Positions 8,330 to 15,751 of a stretch of DNA of 64,000 nucleotides are shown here, piece by piece. The notes under the pieces are model-generated. The model had not been told where the DNA came from, made no database searches, and saw only the letters and a list, made by a program, of their open reading frames with translations. This DNA comes from Citrobacter amalonaticus (GTDB taxonomy: Bacteria; Pseudomonadota; Gammaproteobacteria; Enterobacterales; Enterobacteriaceae). How positions within the stretch are numbered: the stretch's first letter is position 1; each line of letters starts with the position of its first letter. The position numbers and the translations under genes are program-made. The stretch lies in contig NZ_CP014015.2 in NCBI RefSeq assembly GCF_001559075.2, forward strand, positions 496,001 through 560,000, in the 5' to 3' direction.

Positions 8330-9364
8330 TTACTTGCTAAACGCTGCCTGGAAGATAGCAACCAGCGCGTCGTTCTGGCTCTGCGTCAGGGTATGCCCCT
8401 TCGGATCGATAAACTGCAAACTGCTGCGGTTGTCTAAATCACCGACCTGCAGTTTGTAGTCACCGGAAGAGAGCCCTGGATCGCGAGCGCCCAGCTCCTG
8501 CCAGCCGCTATCGGACAGCGGTTTGTAAGTGACGGCCAGGCTCCCCTGCGAACGGGTGCTGTCGGTCACTTTCATGCCGACTTTCTCCAGTGCTGCCGGG
8601 AGACGCTGCCAGACGACGTTGAATGGGCCACGCACCACCAGCATCGGTAAACCGGTATCATCAGCGGCGCTCTGCACATCCATCGTAGCGGCAGAACGGT
8701 TCTGCGCAGCATTCGCGGCGTCAGTCGCGGTCTTATCGAGGCCCGCAGAAATCACGTTCATCATCTCAGTGCTATAACGCTGCAGTGAAGCGGCATCCGC
8801 CACAGGCTTACCGGCCTGCTCAAGGTTGACCAGTTTCACCATCACCGCCTGCTGATAGCCCTGCGGTTTAACCGAGATTTGATAACGGCCACGGTACTGC
8901 TCATCTTCGTCCAGACGGTTCCAGTCAACCCAACCGGTTGTCAGCGTCTGGCTGGCATCATCACGTTTTTCAATCGTGTAGTTTTTAGACTGAATCACGC
9001 TGACCACCTGCGGCCACAGCGTATTTCCACGCCCGTTCTCCACCAGCAGCGTGGCGGTATCGCCCGCGAACTGGGTCCGGGCACCGGAAACCAGCGCCAG
9101 CGGCTGTGCCGGCGGACGGATATCCAGCGCTTTCCCTACGGCACCGCTGCCGTTGGTGACCGGAATGTTGTAGTCGCTCGTGGTCACCGGCAGAATCATA
9201 CCGGCAGGCGCATGAAGTTCAGCAAGCGGCGCGGCTTCCAGATAGGATTCATCACCACTCACCTGGCGCTTGTAGCGCGAGTCAGAACTACAGGCCGCGA
9301 GCAGCAAAACAAGCGAAACACCCGCAACCCTGGCCAGGCGCGACTTTTGTACTGAGTAAGCCAT
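8330..9364 (-). CDS. bamC: BamC, outer-membrane assembly lipoprotein
   Basis: Lipoprotein subunit of the beta-barrel assembly machine BamABCDE. The signal peptide ends in a lipobox LLAAC with Cys25 as the lipidated residue; the +2 residue is Ser, consistent with outer-membrane sorting. An unstructured N-terminal stretch that contacts BamD (about 26-95) is followed by two helix-grip domains. The 344-residue length equals E. coli NlpB/BamC. The ATG at 9364 is used; a TTG one codon earlier is less likely. It starts 16 bases after dapA and shares its transcript. Confidence 0.98.
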   Translation of the reverse strand: MAYSVQKSRLARVAGVSLVLLLAACSSDSRYKRQVSGDESYLEAAPLAELHAPAGMILPVTTSDYNIPVTNGSGAVGKALDIRPPAQPLALVSGARTQFAGDTATLLVENGRGNTLWPQVVSVIQSKNYTIEKRDDASQTLTTGWVDWNRLDEDEQYRGRYQISVKPQGYQQAVMVKLVNLEQAGKPVADAASLQRYSTEMMNVISAGLDKTATDAANAAQNRSAATMDVQSAADDTGLPMLVVRGPFNVVWQRLPAALEKVGMKVTDSTRSQGSLAVTYKPLSDSGWQELGARDPGLSSGDYKLQVGDLDNRSSLQFIDPKGHTLTQSQNDALVAIFQAAFSK

Positions 9365-9380
9365 CAAATCTCCCTAAACT

Positions 9381-10259
9381 TTACAGCAAACCGGCATGCT
9401 TGAGCGCCGCTTTGACAATTTCACGACCATTGTCCGTGATCGGTGTCATCGGCAAACGCAGCGTATCGGTCGCCACAAGGCCCAACGCCTTACATGCCCA
9501 TTTCACCGGGATAGGGTTGGGTTCGACAAACAGTTTGTTATGTAACGGCATCAGACGCTGGTTAATGGTTCGCGCCTCGGCAAAACGCCCTTCCGCCGCC
9601 AGTTTGCACATTTCCGCCATATCACGCGCCGCAACGTTAGACGTCACGGAGATCACGCCATGACCGCCTAACTGCATAAAGTCCATCGCGGTCGCGTCAT
9701 CGCCGCTGAGCAGCAGAAAATCATCTGAAACCAGCTCTTTGATCTGGTGAACCCGACTTAAGTTCCCTGTCGCCTCTTTAATTGCGACAATATTTTTTAA
9801 TTCCGCCAGACGGCCAACGGTTTCCGGCAGCATATCGCAACCGGTACGGGATGGCACATTATACAGAATTTGTGGCAGGTCAGTATGTTCCGCGATGGCT
9901 TTGAAATGCTGGAACAGACCTTCCTGAGTCGGACGGTTGTAGTAAGGCGTAACCGTCAGACAGCCGACAATTCCGCTGTCATTGAAACGCTGCGTCAGAC
10001 TAATGGCTTCTGCGGTCGCGTTCGCGCCCGTACCGGCAATCACCGGGATACGCCCATCAGCCAGCTCCAGCGTCATCATCACCACATCGCCATGTTCGTC
10101 ATGACTCAGCGTGGCAGACTCACCGGTAGTGCCAACAGAAACGATCGCCGAGGTGCCGCTGGCGACATGATAATCAATCAGTTTTTTCAGGCTTGACCGG
10201 CAGACATTACCTTTTTCATCCATCGGTGTAACAAGCGCGACAATACTTCCCGTGAACAT
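9381..10259 (-). CDS. dapA: DapA, 4-hydroxy-tetrahydrodipicolinate synthase
   Basis: Condenses pyruvate and L-aspartate semialdehyde, the first committed step to lysine and diaminopimelate, and is feedback-inhibited by lysine. A TIM barrel of the NAL superfamily: GTTGES (Thr44-Thr45) for the proton relay, YNVPSRTG (Tyr133), and the Schiff-base Lys161 in IKEATGN. At 292 residues it matches E. coli. The frame extends six codons further up, but the ATG at 10259 with AGAGGA upstream gives the known start. It is divergent from gcvR; the 145-base gap must hold both promoters. Confidence 0.98.
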   Translation of the reverse strand: MFTGSIVALVTPMDEKGNVCRSSLKKLIDYHVASGTSAIVSVGTTGESATLSHDEHGDVVMMTLELADGRIPVIAGTGANATAEAISLTQRFNDSGIVGCLTVTPYYNRPTQEGLFQHFKAIAEHTDLPQILYNVPSRTGCDMLPETVGRLAELKNIVAIKEATGNLSRVHQIKELVSDDFLLLSGDDATAMDFMQLGGHGVISVTSNVAARDMAEMCKLAAEGRFAEARTINQRLMPLHNKLFVEPNPIPVKWACKALGLVATDTLRLPMTPITDNGREIVKAALKHAGLL

Positions 10260-10404
10260 GGGCCATCCTCTGTGCAAACAAGTGTCTCAATGTTACGTTT
10301 GGTACGACAATAAAAGCAAGCGACGAGAGCCCTTCTGATTGTTGTATGCAGGTTTTTTTTATGCTTTCCTTATGATTACCCCACCTCTCAAAGGAAGAAC
10401 AGGT

Positions 10405-10977
10405 TTGACACCGTCATCGCAACATTACCTGGTTATTACTGCGCTGGGTGCCGATCGCCCTGGAATTGTGAACACGATCACCCGCCATGTCAGCAGTTGC
10501 GGCTGTAATATCGAAGACAGTCGCCTGGCCATGTTGGGCGATGAGTTTACGTTTATCATGCTGCTGTCGGGTACCTGGAATGCCATCACCCTGATCGAAT
10601 CGACCCTGCCGTTGAAAGGTGCAGAGCTGGATTTATTGATTGTGATGAAGCGCACGACGGCGCATCCCCGTCCGCCAATGCCGGCAACGGTATGGGTTCA
10701 GGTGGATGTACCGGATTCGCCACATTTAATTGAACGATTTACTGCCCTGTTTGATAACCATCGAATGAACATTGCGGAACTGGTTTCGCGCACGCAACCT
10801 GCTGAAAATGATAAGGCGGCGCAGTTATACATCCAGATTACCGCCCACAGTCCGGCGTCGGATGATGCCGCAAATATTGAACAGGCCTTTAAAGCACTAT
10901 GTACAGAACTCAATGCACAAGGCAGTATTAACGTTGTTAATTATTCACAACATGATGAACAGGATGGAGTTAAGTAA
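10405..10977 (+). CDS. gcvR: GcvR, glycine-cleavage-system accessory regulator (TTG start)
   Basis: Two ACT domains (about residues 8-80 and 93-180) that bind GcvA and, with glycine sensing, block gcvTHP activation. The start is chosen as the TTG at 10405: AAGGAAG lies 7 bases upstream, and the resulting 190-residue protein has the E. coli length and the beginning TPSSQHYLVITALGADRPGIV. An upstream ATG at 10372 exists but has no comparable ribosome site. The stop overlaps the bcp start by one base (TAATG), so the two are translationally coupled. Confidence 0.94.
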   Translation: MTPSSQHYLVITALGADRPGIVNTITRHVSSCGCNIEDSRLAMLGDEFTFIMLLSGTWNAITLIESTLPLKGAELDLLIVMKRTTAHPRPPMPATVWVQVDVPDSPHLIERFTALFDNHRMNIAELVSRTQPAENDKAAQLYIQITAHSPASDDAANIEQAFKALCTELNAQGSINVVNYSQHDEQDGVK

Positions 10978-11447
10978 TGAATCCACTGAAAGCCGGTGAC
11001 ATCGCACCGAAATTTAGCTTGCCGGATCAAGACGGAGAACAAGTAAATTTGACCGACTTCCAGGGACAGCGTGTGCTGGTCTATTTCTATCCGAAAGCCA
11101 TGACGCCAGGCTGTACCGTTCAGGCCTGTGGCCTGCGAGATAACATGGATGAGCTGAAAAAAGCAGGCGTAGACGTGCTGGGCATCAGCACTGACAAGCC
11201 TGAAAAGCTTTCCCGTTTTGCCGAAAAAGAGTTGCTCAACTTTACCCTGCTGTCCGACGAGGATCATCAGGTCTGCGAGCAGTTTGGCGTCTGGGGCGAG
11301 AAATCCTTTATGGGGAAAACCTATGATGGGATCCATCGCATCAGTTTTCTGATTGACGCTGACGGTAAGATTGAACACGTTTTCGATGATTTCAAAACCA
11401 GTAATCACCACGATGTGGTGCTGAACTGGCTGAAAGAAAACGCCTGA
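10977..11447 (+). CDS. bcp: Bcp, thioredoxin-dependent thiol peroxidase
   Basis: Atypical 2-Cys peroxiredoxin that reduces hydrogen and organic peroxides with electrons from thioredoxin. The peroxidatic motif is FYPKAMTPGCTVQACGLRD, with Cys46 attacking and Cys51 resolving; Pro, Thr and Arg of the active site are present. At 156 residues it is almost identical to E. coli. Coupled to gcvR by a TAATG overlap. The hyf hydrogenase genes that follow in E. coli K-12 are missing here; instead a REP element and about 100 bases lead to perM. Confidence 0.98.
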   Translation: MNPLKAGDIAPKFSLPDQDGEQVNLTDFQGQRVLVYFYPKAMTPGCTVQACGLRDNMDELKKAGVDVLGISTDKPEKLSRFAEKELLNFTLLSDEDHQVCEQFGVWGEKSFMGKTYDGIHRISFLIDADGKIEHVFDDFKTSNHHDVVLNWLKENA

Positions 11448-11455
11448 CTTTCACG

Positions 11456-11513
11456 CTGCCGGATGACGGCTGACGCCCTGTCCGGCCTACCGTGTGTAGG
11501 CCGGGTAATCGGC
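11456..11513. repeat. REP/BIME palindromic element
   Basis: Two inverted units typical of enterobacterial REP sequences: GCCGGATGACGGCTGACG running into CCTGTCCGGCCTAC, then GTAGGCCGGGTAATCGGC. It lies just after bcp, at the junction where E. coli carries hyf, and may stabilise the gcvR-bcp message. Confidence 0.8.
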
Positions 11514-11628
11514 TGTCTGTATAAGCGTCCTTTTTACACTCACCTTTTTATCTCGCGCCACCTTATTACCTTCCGCCCAGAGCGCATCGACTTACAGACC
11601 GTTTCCCCTTACCTGTTACATAAACGCA

Positions 11629-12693
11629 TCAGGACTCGTCAACGACCTGCGCATCCGGCCAGGCATGGACAACGGCCTTGATTAACGTCGCCAGCGGAAT
11701 GGCGAAGAAAACGCCCCAGAATCCCCACAGGCCGCCAAAGATCACCACTGACAGGATAATCACCAGCGGATGCAAATTCACCGCTTCAGAAAACAGCACG
11801 GGCACCAGCAGGTTGCCGTCCAGCGCCTGGATAATCAAATAGACGGCGAAACAACTCCAGAACTCGGTCCCCAGACCAAACTGGAACAGCGCAACGCCCA
11901 CCACAGGAATGGTGACCACAAAAGCGCCAATATAAGGAATGAGTACCGAGAACCCCACCAGTACGGCCAGCAGCAGCGAGTAGTTGAGGCCAAAGAGCAG
12001 GAAGCCCAGCCAGGTCGCCACGCCCACCACCATCATCTCCAGCACCTTGCCGCGAATATAGTTGGTGATTTGCTGATTCATCTCCTTCCAGACCTGACCC
12101 GCCAACCCGCGATTACGCGGCAGCACACGACGCACGGCATTCAGCATCTGCTCTTTGTCTTTGACGAGGAAGAACACCATCAGCGGCACCAGTACCAGAT
12201 AGACTGCCAGAGTCAGCAGCCCGACCAAAGAGGCCAGCGAATATTTCACTACCGAATCGCCCATCGTCAGCATGCGGGTGCGCATGTTTTCCGCCATCGC
12301 ATCGATGATACCCGCGTCCATTAAGGCCGGATAACGACGCGGCAGCGTGGCGGCAAAATCCGACAGTTTGTTCAACATGCCTGGCATGTCGCGAATCAGT
12401 AAGATCCCCTGTTGCCATGCCACTGGCATCACCACAAAGGCCATCAACAGCAAAATGCCGACAAATACGATCAGCACGAGAGAGGTCGCCCAGCGGCGCG
12501 AGCAGCCGATGGCTTCGAGGCGCACCGTTGGCCATTCCAGCAGATATGCCAGCACAATGGCGACCAGCAGCGGCGCCAGTAATCCGCTAAAAAAGAAAAG
12601 AATGCCAAACCCGGCAACCAGAATAACCAGCAAGGCAATCGCCTCGGGGTCGCTAAAGCGACGGCGATACCATTGCATCAACATTTCGAGCAT
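11629..12693 (-). CDS. perM: PerM, AI-2E-transporter family permease
   Basis: A 354-residue polytopic inner-membrane protein of the AI-2E transporter (UPF0118) family. Paired N-terminal helices (about 20-90) and a C-terminal block of long hydrophobic segments (GFLLFGLNYSLLLAVLVGFSVLIPYIG; LHPLVIILSVVIFGGLWGFWGVFFAIPLA) surround an amphipathic middle region. The transported substrate is not established. Start at 12693, seven codons inside the longest frame, with GGGAAGG upstream and agreement with E. coli. Divergent from bepA. Confidence 0.94.
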   Translation of the reverse strand: MLEMLMQWYRRRFSDPEAIALLVILVAGFGILFFFSGLLAPLLVAIVLAYLLEWPTVRLEAIGCSRRWATSLVLIVFVGILLLMAFVVMPVAWQQGILLIRDMPGMLNKLSDFAATLPRRYPALMDAGIIDAMAENMRTRMLTMGDSVVKYSLASLVGLLTLAVYLVLVPLMVFFLVKDKEQMLNAVRRVLPRNRGLAGQVWKEMNQQITNYIRGKVLEMMVVGVATWLGFLLFGLNYSLLLAVLVGFSVLIPYIGAFVVTIPVVGVALFQFGLGTEFWSCFAVYLIIQALDGNLLVPVLFSEAVNLHPLVIILSVVIFGGLWGFWGVFFAIPLATLIKAVVHAWPDAQVVDES

Positions 12694-12916
12694 AAAACCT
12701 TCCCTGAACCTCAATAGCGGGATTGCGATCCCGAATTGTATCGAAATGTCACAAAAAAGACTTCGCTTTTTATTGCTGATTCTGGAAACTGAAAAGTCAT
12801 TTGTGCAGGGTATTCATCGACAAATTTCGCCGTTACACTGCCTGTGTCGGCAGACACGGAACGATACGACCCGGCATCGGTCAAATGACTATCTCAAAGA
12901 AAACAGGACAGAGGTT

Positions 12917-14380
12917 ATGTTCAGGCAGTTTAAGAAGAACCTGGTTGCTACCCTGATTGCCGCGCTGACCCTGAGTCAGGTGGCTCCCGCGTTCGCAAAC
13001 TCCGCGGACAGCTTGCCGGACATGGGAACCTCGGCTGCAAGTACGCTTTCCATCGGCCAGGAAATGCAGATGGGCGATTATTATGTACGCCAGCTGCGTG
13101 GCAGCGCGCCACTGATTAACGATCCGCTGCTGGTTCAGTACATTAATGGGTTGGGTATGCGTCTGGTTTCACACGCCGATTCGGTCAAGACGCCCTTTCA
13201 TTTCTTTTTGATTAATAACGACGAAATCAACGCCTTTGCCTTTTTTGGCGGTAACGTCGTGCTGCACTCTGCCCTGTTTCGCTATTCCGATAACGAAAGC
13301 CAGCTCGCCTCGGTTATGGCGCACGAAATCTCACACGTCACCCAGCGCCACCTGGCGCGCGCCATGGAAGATCAGAAACGCAGCGCGCCGCTGACCTGGG
13401 TTGGCGCGTTAGGCTCCATTCTATTGGCGATGGCAAGCCCTCAGGCCGGGATGGCCGCGCTCACCGGCACGCTGGCGGGATCGCGTCAGGGGATGATTAG
13501 CTTCACGCAGCAGAATGAACAGGAAGCAGACCGTATCGGCATTCAGGTTTTACAACGTTCTGGATTCGATCCGCAGGCGATGCCGACCTTCCTGGAAAAA
13601 CTGCTCGACCAGGCGCGTTACTCCTCGCGTCCGCCTGAAATTTTGCTGACCCACCCCCTGCCGGAAAGTCGTCTTTCAGATACCCGCAACCGCGCAAACC
13701 AGATGCGTCCGGTGGTTGTGCAATCCTCTGAAGATTTCTATCTGGCGAAAGCACGAACTCTGGGAATGTATAACTCCGGGCGAAACCAACTGACCAGCGA
13801 CATGCTGGACGAGTGGGCAAAAGGTAACGTCCGCCAGCAGCGCGCCGCACAGTATGGCCGTGCGTTGCAGGCGATGGAAGCCAGTAAATACGACGAGGCT
13901 CGCAAAGCGCTGCAACCGCTGCTGTCCGCAGAGCCCAATAACGCCTGGTATCTGGATCTGGCCACCGACATCGACCTCGGACAAAAGAAAACCAGTGACG
14001 CAATTGCCCGACTGAAAAAGGCGCGTGATTTGCGAGTCAACCCGGTTTTGCAACTTAACCTTGCGAACGCCCTGCTACAGGGCGGTCAGCCACAAGAAGC
14101 GGCAACCATCCTCAACCGTTATACGTTTAATAACAAGGACGATGCCAACGGCTGGGATCTACTGGCGCAGGCGGAAGCCGCGCTGTATAACCGCGATCAG
14201 GAACTGGCCGCGCGTGCGGAAGGGTATGCGCTGGCGGGCCGTCTCGATCAGGCCATCTCGTTACTGAGCAGCGCCAGTTCGCAAGTGAAGCTGGGCAGCC
14301 AGCAACAGGCGCGTTACGATGCGCGCATCGACCAGTTGCGCCAGTTGCAGGAACGTTTTAAGCCGTATACGAAAATGTAA
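12917..14380 (+). CDS. bepA: BepA, periplasmic metalloprotease and chaperone for outer-membrane assembly
   Basis: Periplasmic M48 protease that helps mature LptD and degrades misfolded outer-membrane proteins such as stalled BamA. A signal peptide ends in PAFA (residue 27). The protease domain has HEISH with the third ligand in NEQEADRIG; TPR repeats fill the C-terminal half (from about 310). At 487 residues it matches E. coli YfgC. The open frame runs 190 codons further up, but only the ATG at 12917 gives a signal peptide and has GAGG before it. The bamB, bamC and bepA genes are all within this window. Confidence 0.97.
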   Translation: MFRQFKKNLVATLIAALTLSQVAPAFANSADSLPDMGTSAASTLSIGQEMQMGDYYVRQLRGSAPLINDPLLVQYINGLGMRLVSHADSVKTPFHFFLINNDEINAFAFFGGNVVLHSALFRYSDNESQLASVMAHEISHVTQRHLARAMEDQKRSAPLTWVGALGSILLAMASPQAGMAALTGTLAGSRQGMISFTQQNEQEADRIGIQVLQRSGFDPQAMPTFLEKLLDQARYSSRPPEILLTHPLPESRLSDTRNRANQMRPVVVQSSEDFYLAKARTLGMYNSGRNQLTSDMLDEWAKGNVRQQRAAQYGRALQAMEASKYDEARKALQPLLSAEPNNAWYLDLATDIDLGQKKTSDAIARLKKARDLRVNPVLQLNLANALLQGGQPQEAATILNRYTFNNKDDANGWDLLAQAEAALYNRDQELAARAEGYALAGRLDQAISLLSSASSQVKLGSQQQARYDARIDQLRQLQERFKPYTKM

Positions 14381-14392
14381 AAAGGATTCATC

Positions 14393-14752
14393 ATGTCAAA
14401 GGCCGTAAAAATCTACCATAACCCACGCTGCTCCAAGAGCCGCGAAACGCTGAACCTGCTGCAATCGCACGGTGTGGAGCCAGAAGTGGTGCTTTACCTG
14501 GATGCGCCCGCAGATGCCGCAACGCTGCGTCAGTTGTTGAAGATGCTGGGCATGGAAAGCGCCCGGGAACTGATGCGCCGAAAAGAGGAGCTCTACGCGT
14601 CGCTCAATCTGGCTGACAGCAGTCTGAGTGAAGAAGAACTGATTCAGGCGATGGTGGAACACCCGAAACTGATGGAACGTCCAATTGTGGTGGCGAACGG
14701 CCAGGCGCGCATTGGCCGTCCACCGGAACAGGTGCTGGAAATCATCGGCTAA
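14393..14752 (+). CDS. yfgD: YfgD, ArsC-type arsenate reductase-like protein
   Basis: A 119-residue ArsC-family protein with the cysteine loop YHNPRCSKSRETL, catalytic Cys about residue 13, and the arginine motifs ERPIVVANGQARIGRPPEQV that bind arsenate in true ArsC enzymes. It could be a glutaredoxin-coupled arsenate reductase, but no arsenic-resistance genes accompany it. It follows bepA by 12 bases with an AAAGGA ribosome site. Its last 4 bases overlap the convergent transposase-like gene. Confidence 0.94.
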   Translation: MSKAVKIYHNPRCSKSRETLNLLQSHGVEPEVVLYLDAPADAATLRQLLKMLGMESARELMRRKEELYASLNLADSSLSEEELIQAMVEHPKLMERPIVVANGQARIGRPPEQVLEIIG

Positions 14753-15594
14753 TCACTCCGCCGTAGTGCTTCAAGAAAAGCCTGCGGCGTCATCTCCCCC
14801 AGTTTTTTCTGCGCCTTGCCAGTATTATAACTTTCGCAAATCTCTGTCAGTAGTTGACTGGCCGATACGTCCTTGACCCGCGGCACAATCGCCGCCAGCG
14901 GAAGGTTTACCCGAATTGCATTCTGCACGTTACGGTTTATTTTGTGCGTCATCCCTCGAGCTATCAGCCCCTGTTCCAGCCCATCGAGATGGGTGTCAGA
15001 AAAGAAAGTCTCAATAGATTGTATATCAGCCGGACAGGCTGTCAGCAGCGCATCCAGCCATTTCATGACCAGATGCGGTGAAATCCCTGCATACAATCGC
15101 GCATAGCACCAGCCGCTCACCGGTTCACGAGCCCAGAGCACATGATGCTCCCCGCCATCCTCCATATGCAGTGAAAGCGGGAGGTGATGCACCTCAAGCA
15201 AATGAGGGAAATGCCCGGCCTTCAGTGCCTTTTTCCCCTGCAAAAGCGTTCCCTGACGCATCATCCTTACAGGTTTGAGATAACGATTTAGCGTCGCACG
15301 GGATACGTGAATGCCCAGCCCTTCATTGACCAGTAACAAAAGCTCATCTAACGGCGCGCCGGTCGCATCCCGCAGCCCATTAATCAGCGCGATCTGCTCT
15401 TGTCTCATCGCTTTGTGTATCACTTTCGGCGTAGTTTGCCGGTCGGCAGTCTGTTCACGTTGTCGCCAGCGTCTGACCGTAGTGACGGAAATCCCCAGCT
15501 CAGCGGCCAGCGCCCTGTCGCTTTTATCCGACTGCTGCAGATAACGACGGATGCGCGGTGTCGTGGTGGCATTGGCATGCAGTTTTATTTCCAT
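14749..15594 (-). CDS. Transposase-derived HTH protein with a degenerate integrase core
   Basis: A 281-residue protein not recognised as any named enteric gene. The N-terminal 110 residues hold two helix-turn-helix candidates (DRALAAELGISVTTVRRWRQ at about 27-46, HVSRATLNRYLK at about 95-106). The rest resembles an IS481/IS3-like integrase core: the terminal part keeps the family pattern YNTGKAQKKLGEMTPQAFL. The DDE residues look damaged: the first strand reads LLEVHHL instead of an Asp motif, the second keeps an Asp in SDTH, and the region expected to give Glu reads NVQNAIRV. AAGGA precedes the ATG at a good distance and the frame is intact. It is probably a domesticated DNA-binding protein, though an old transposase remnant is possible. 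Confidence 0.7.
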   Translation of the reverse strand: MEIKLHANATTTPRIRRYLQQSDKSDRALAAELGISVTTVRRWRQREQTADRQTTPKVIHKAMRQEQIALINGLRDATGAPLDELLLLVNEGLGIHVSRATLNRYLKPVRMMRQGTLLQGKKALKAGHFPHLLEVHHLPLSLHMEDGGEHHVLWAREPVSGWCYARLYAGISPHLVMKWLDALLTACPADIQSIETFFSDTHLDGLEQGLIARGMTHKINRNVQNAIRVNLPLAAIVPRVKDVSASQLLTEICESYNTGKAQKKLGEMTPQAFLEALRRSD

Positions 15595-15659
15595 CGCTAA
15601 ATCCTTTTTTCACAGAGATAACTAATCATATGAGATTTATGTTTATGTAGCGAACACAT

Positions 15660-15702
15660 TGTGACCAAATTCACCTTTCGGCTGCGGTGCTTCCCTGATA
15701 AT
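15660..15702 (+). promoter_or_regulatory. Class II CRP-dependent promoter of the PTS-glycosylasparaginase operon
   Basis: A CRP site TGTGA-N6-TCACC occupies 15660-15675, centre 15667.5. A GATAAT -10 hexamer at 15697-15702 predicts transcription from about 15709, which puts the CRP centre at -41.5, the exact class II spacing. No good -35 element is present, as expected for an activator-dependent promoter. The predicted leader is about 43 bases. Confidence 0.75.
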
Positions 15703-15751
15703 CCTCTGGCATACCATAAATACTCTCATCCGATCTTGTACGGAGTTCACA

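Noticed and set aside
12347..12916. Extended N terminus for bepA (190 extra codons)
   Set aside because: The added part runs antisense through perM and the intergenic region and would bury the signal peptide; the ATG at 12917 gives the family length.
14700..15751. An intact insertion sequence around the transposase-like gene
   Set aside because: I found no terminal inverted repeats or target-site duplication, the gene end overlaps yfgD by 4 bases without damaging it, and catalytic residues appear lost.
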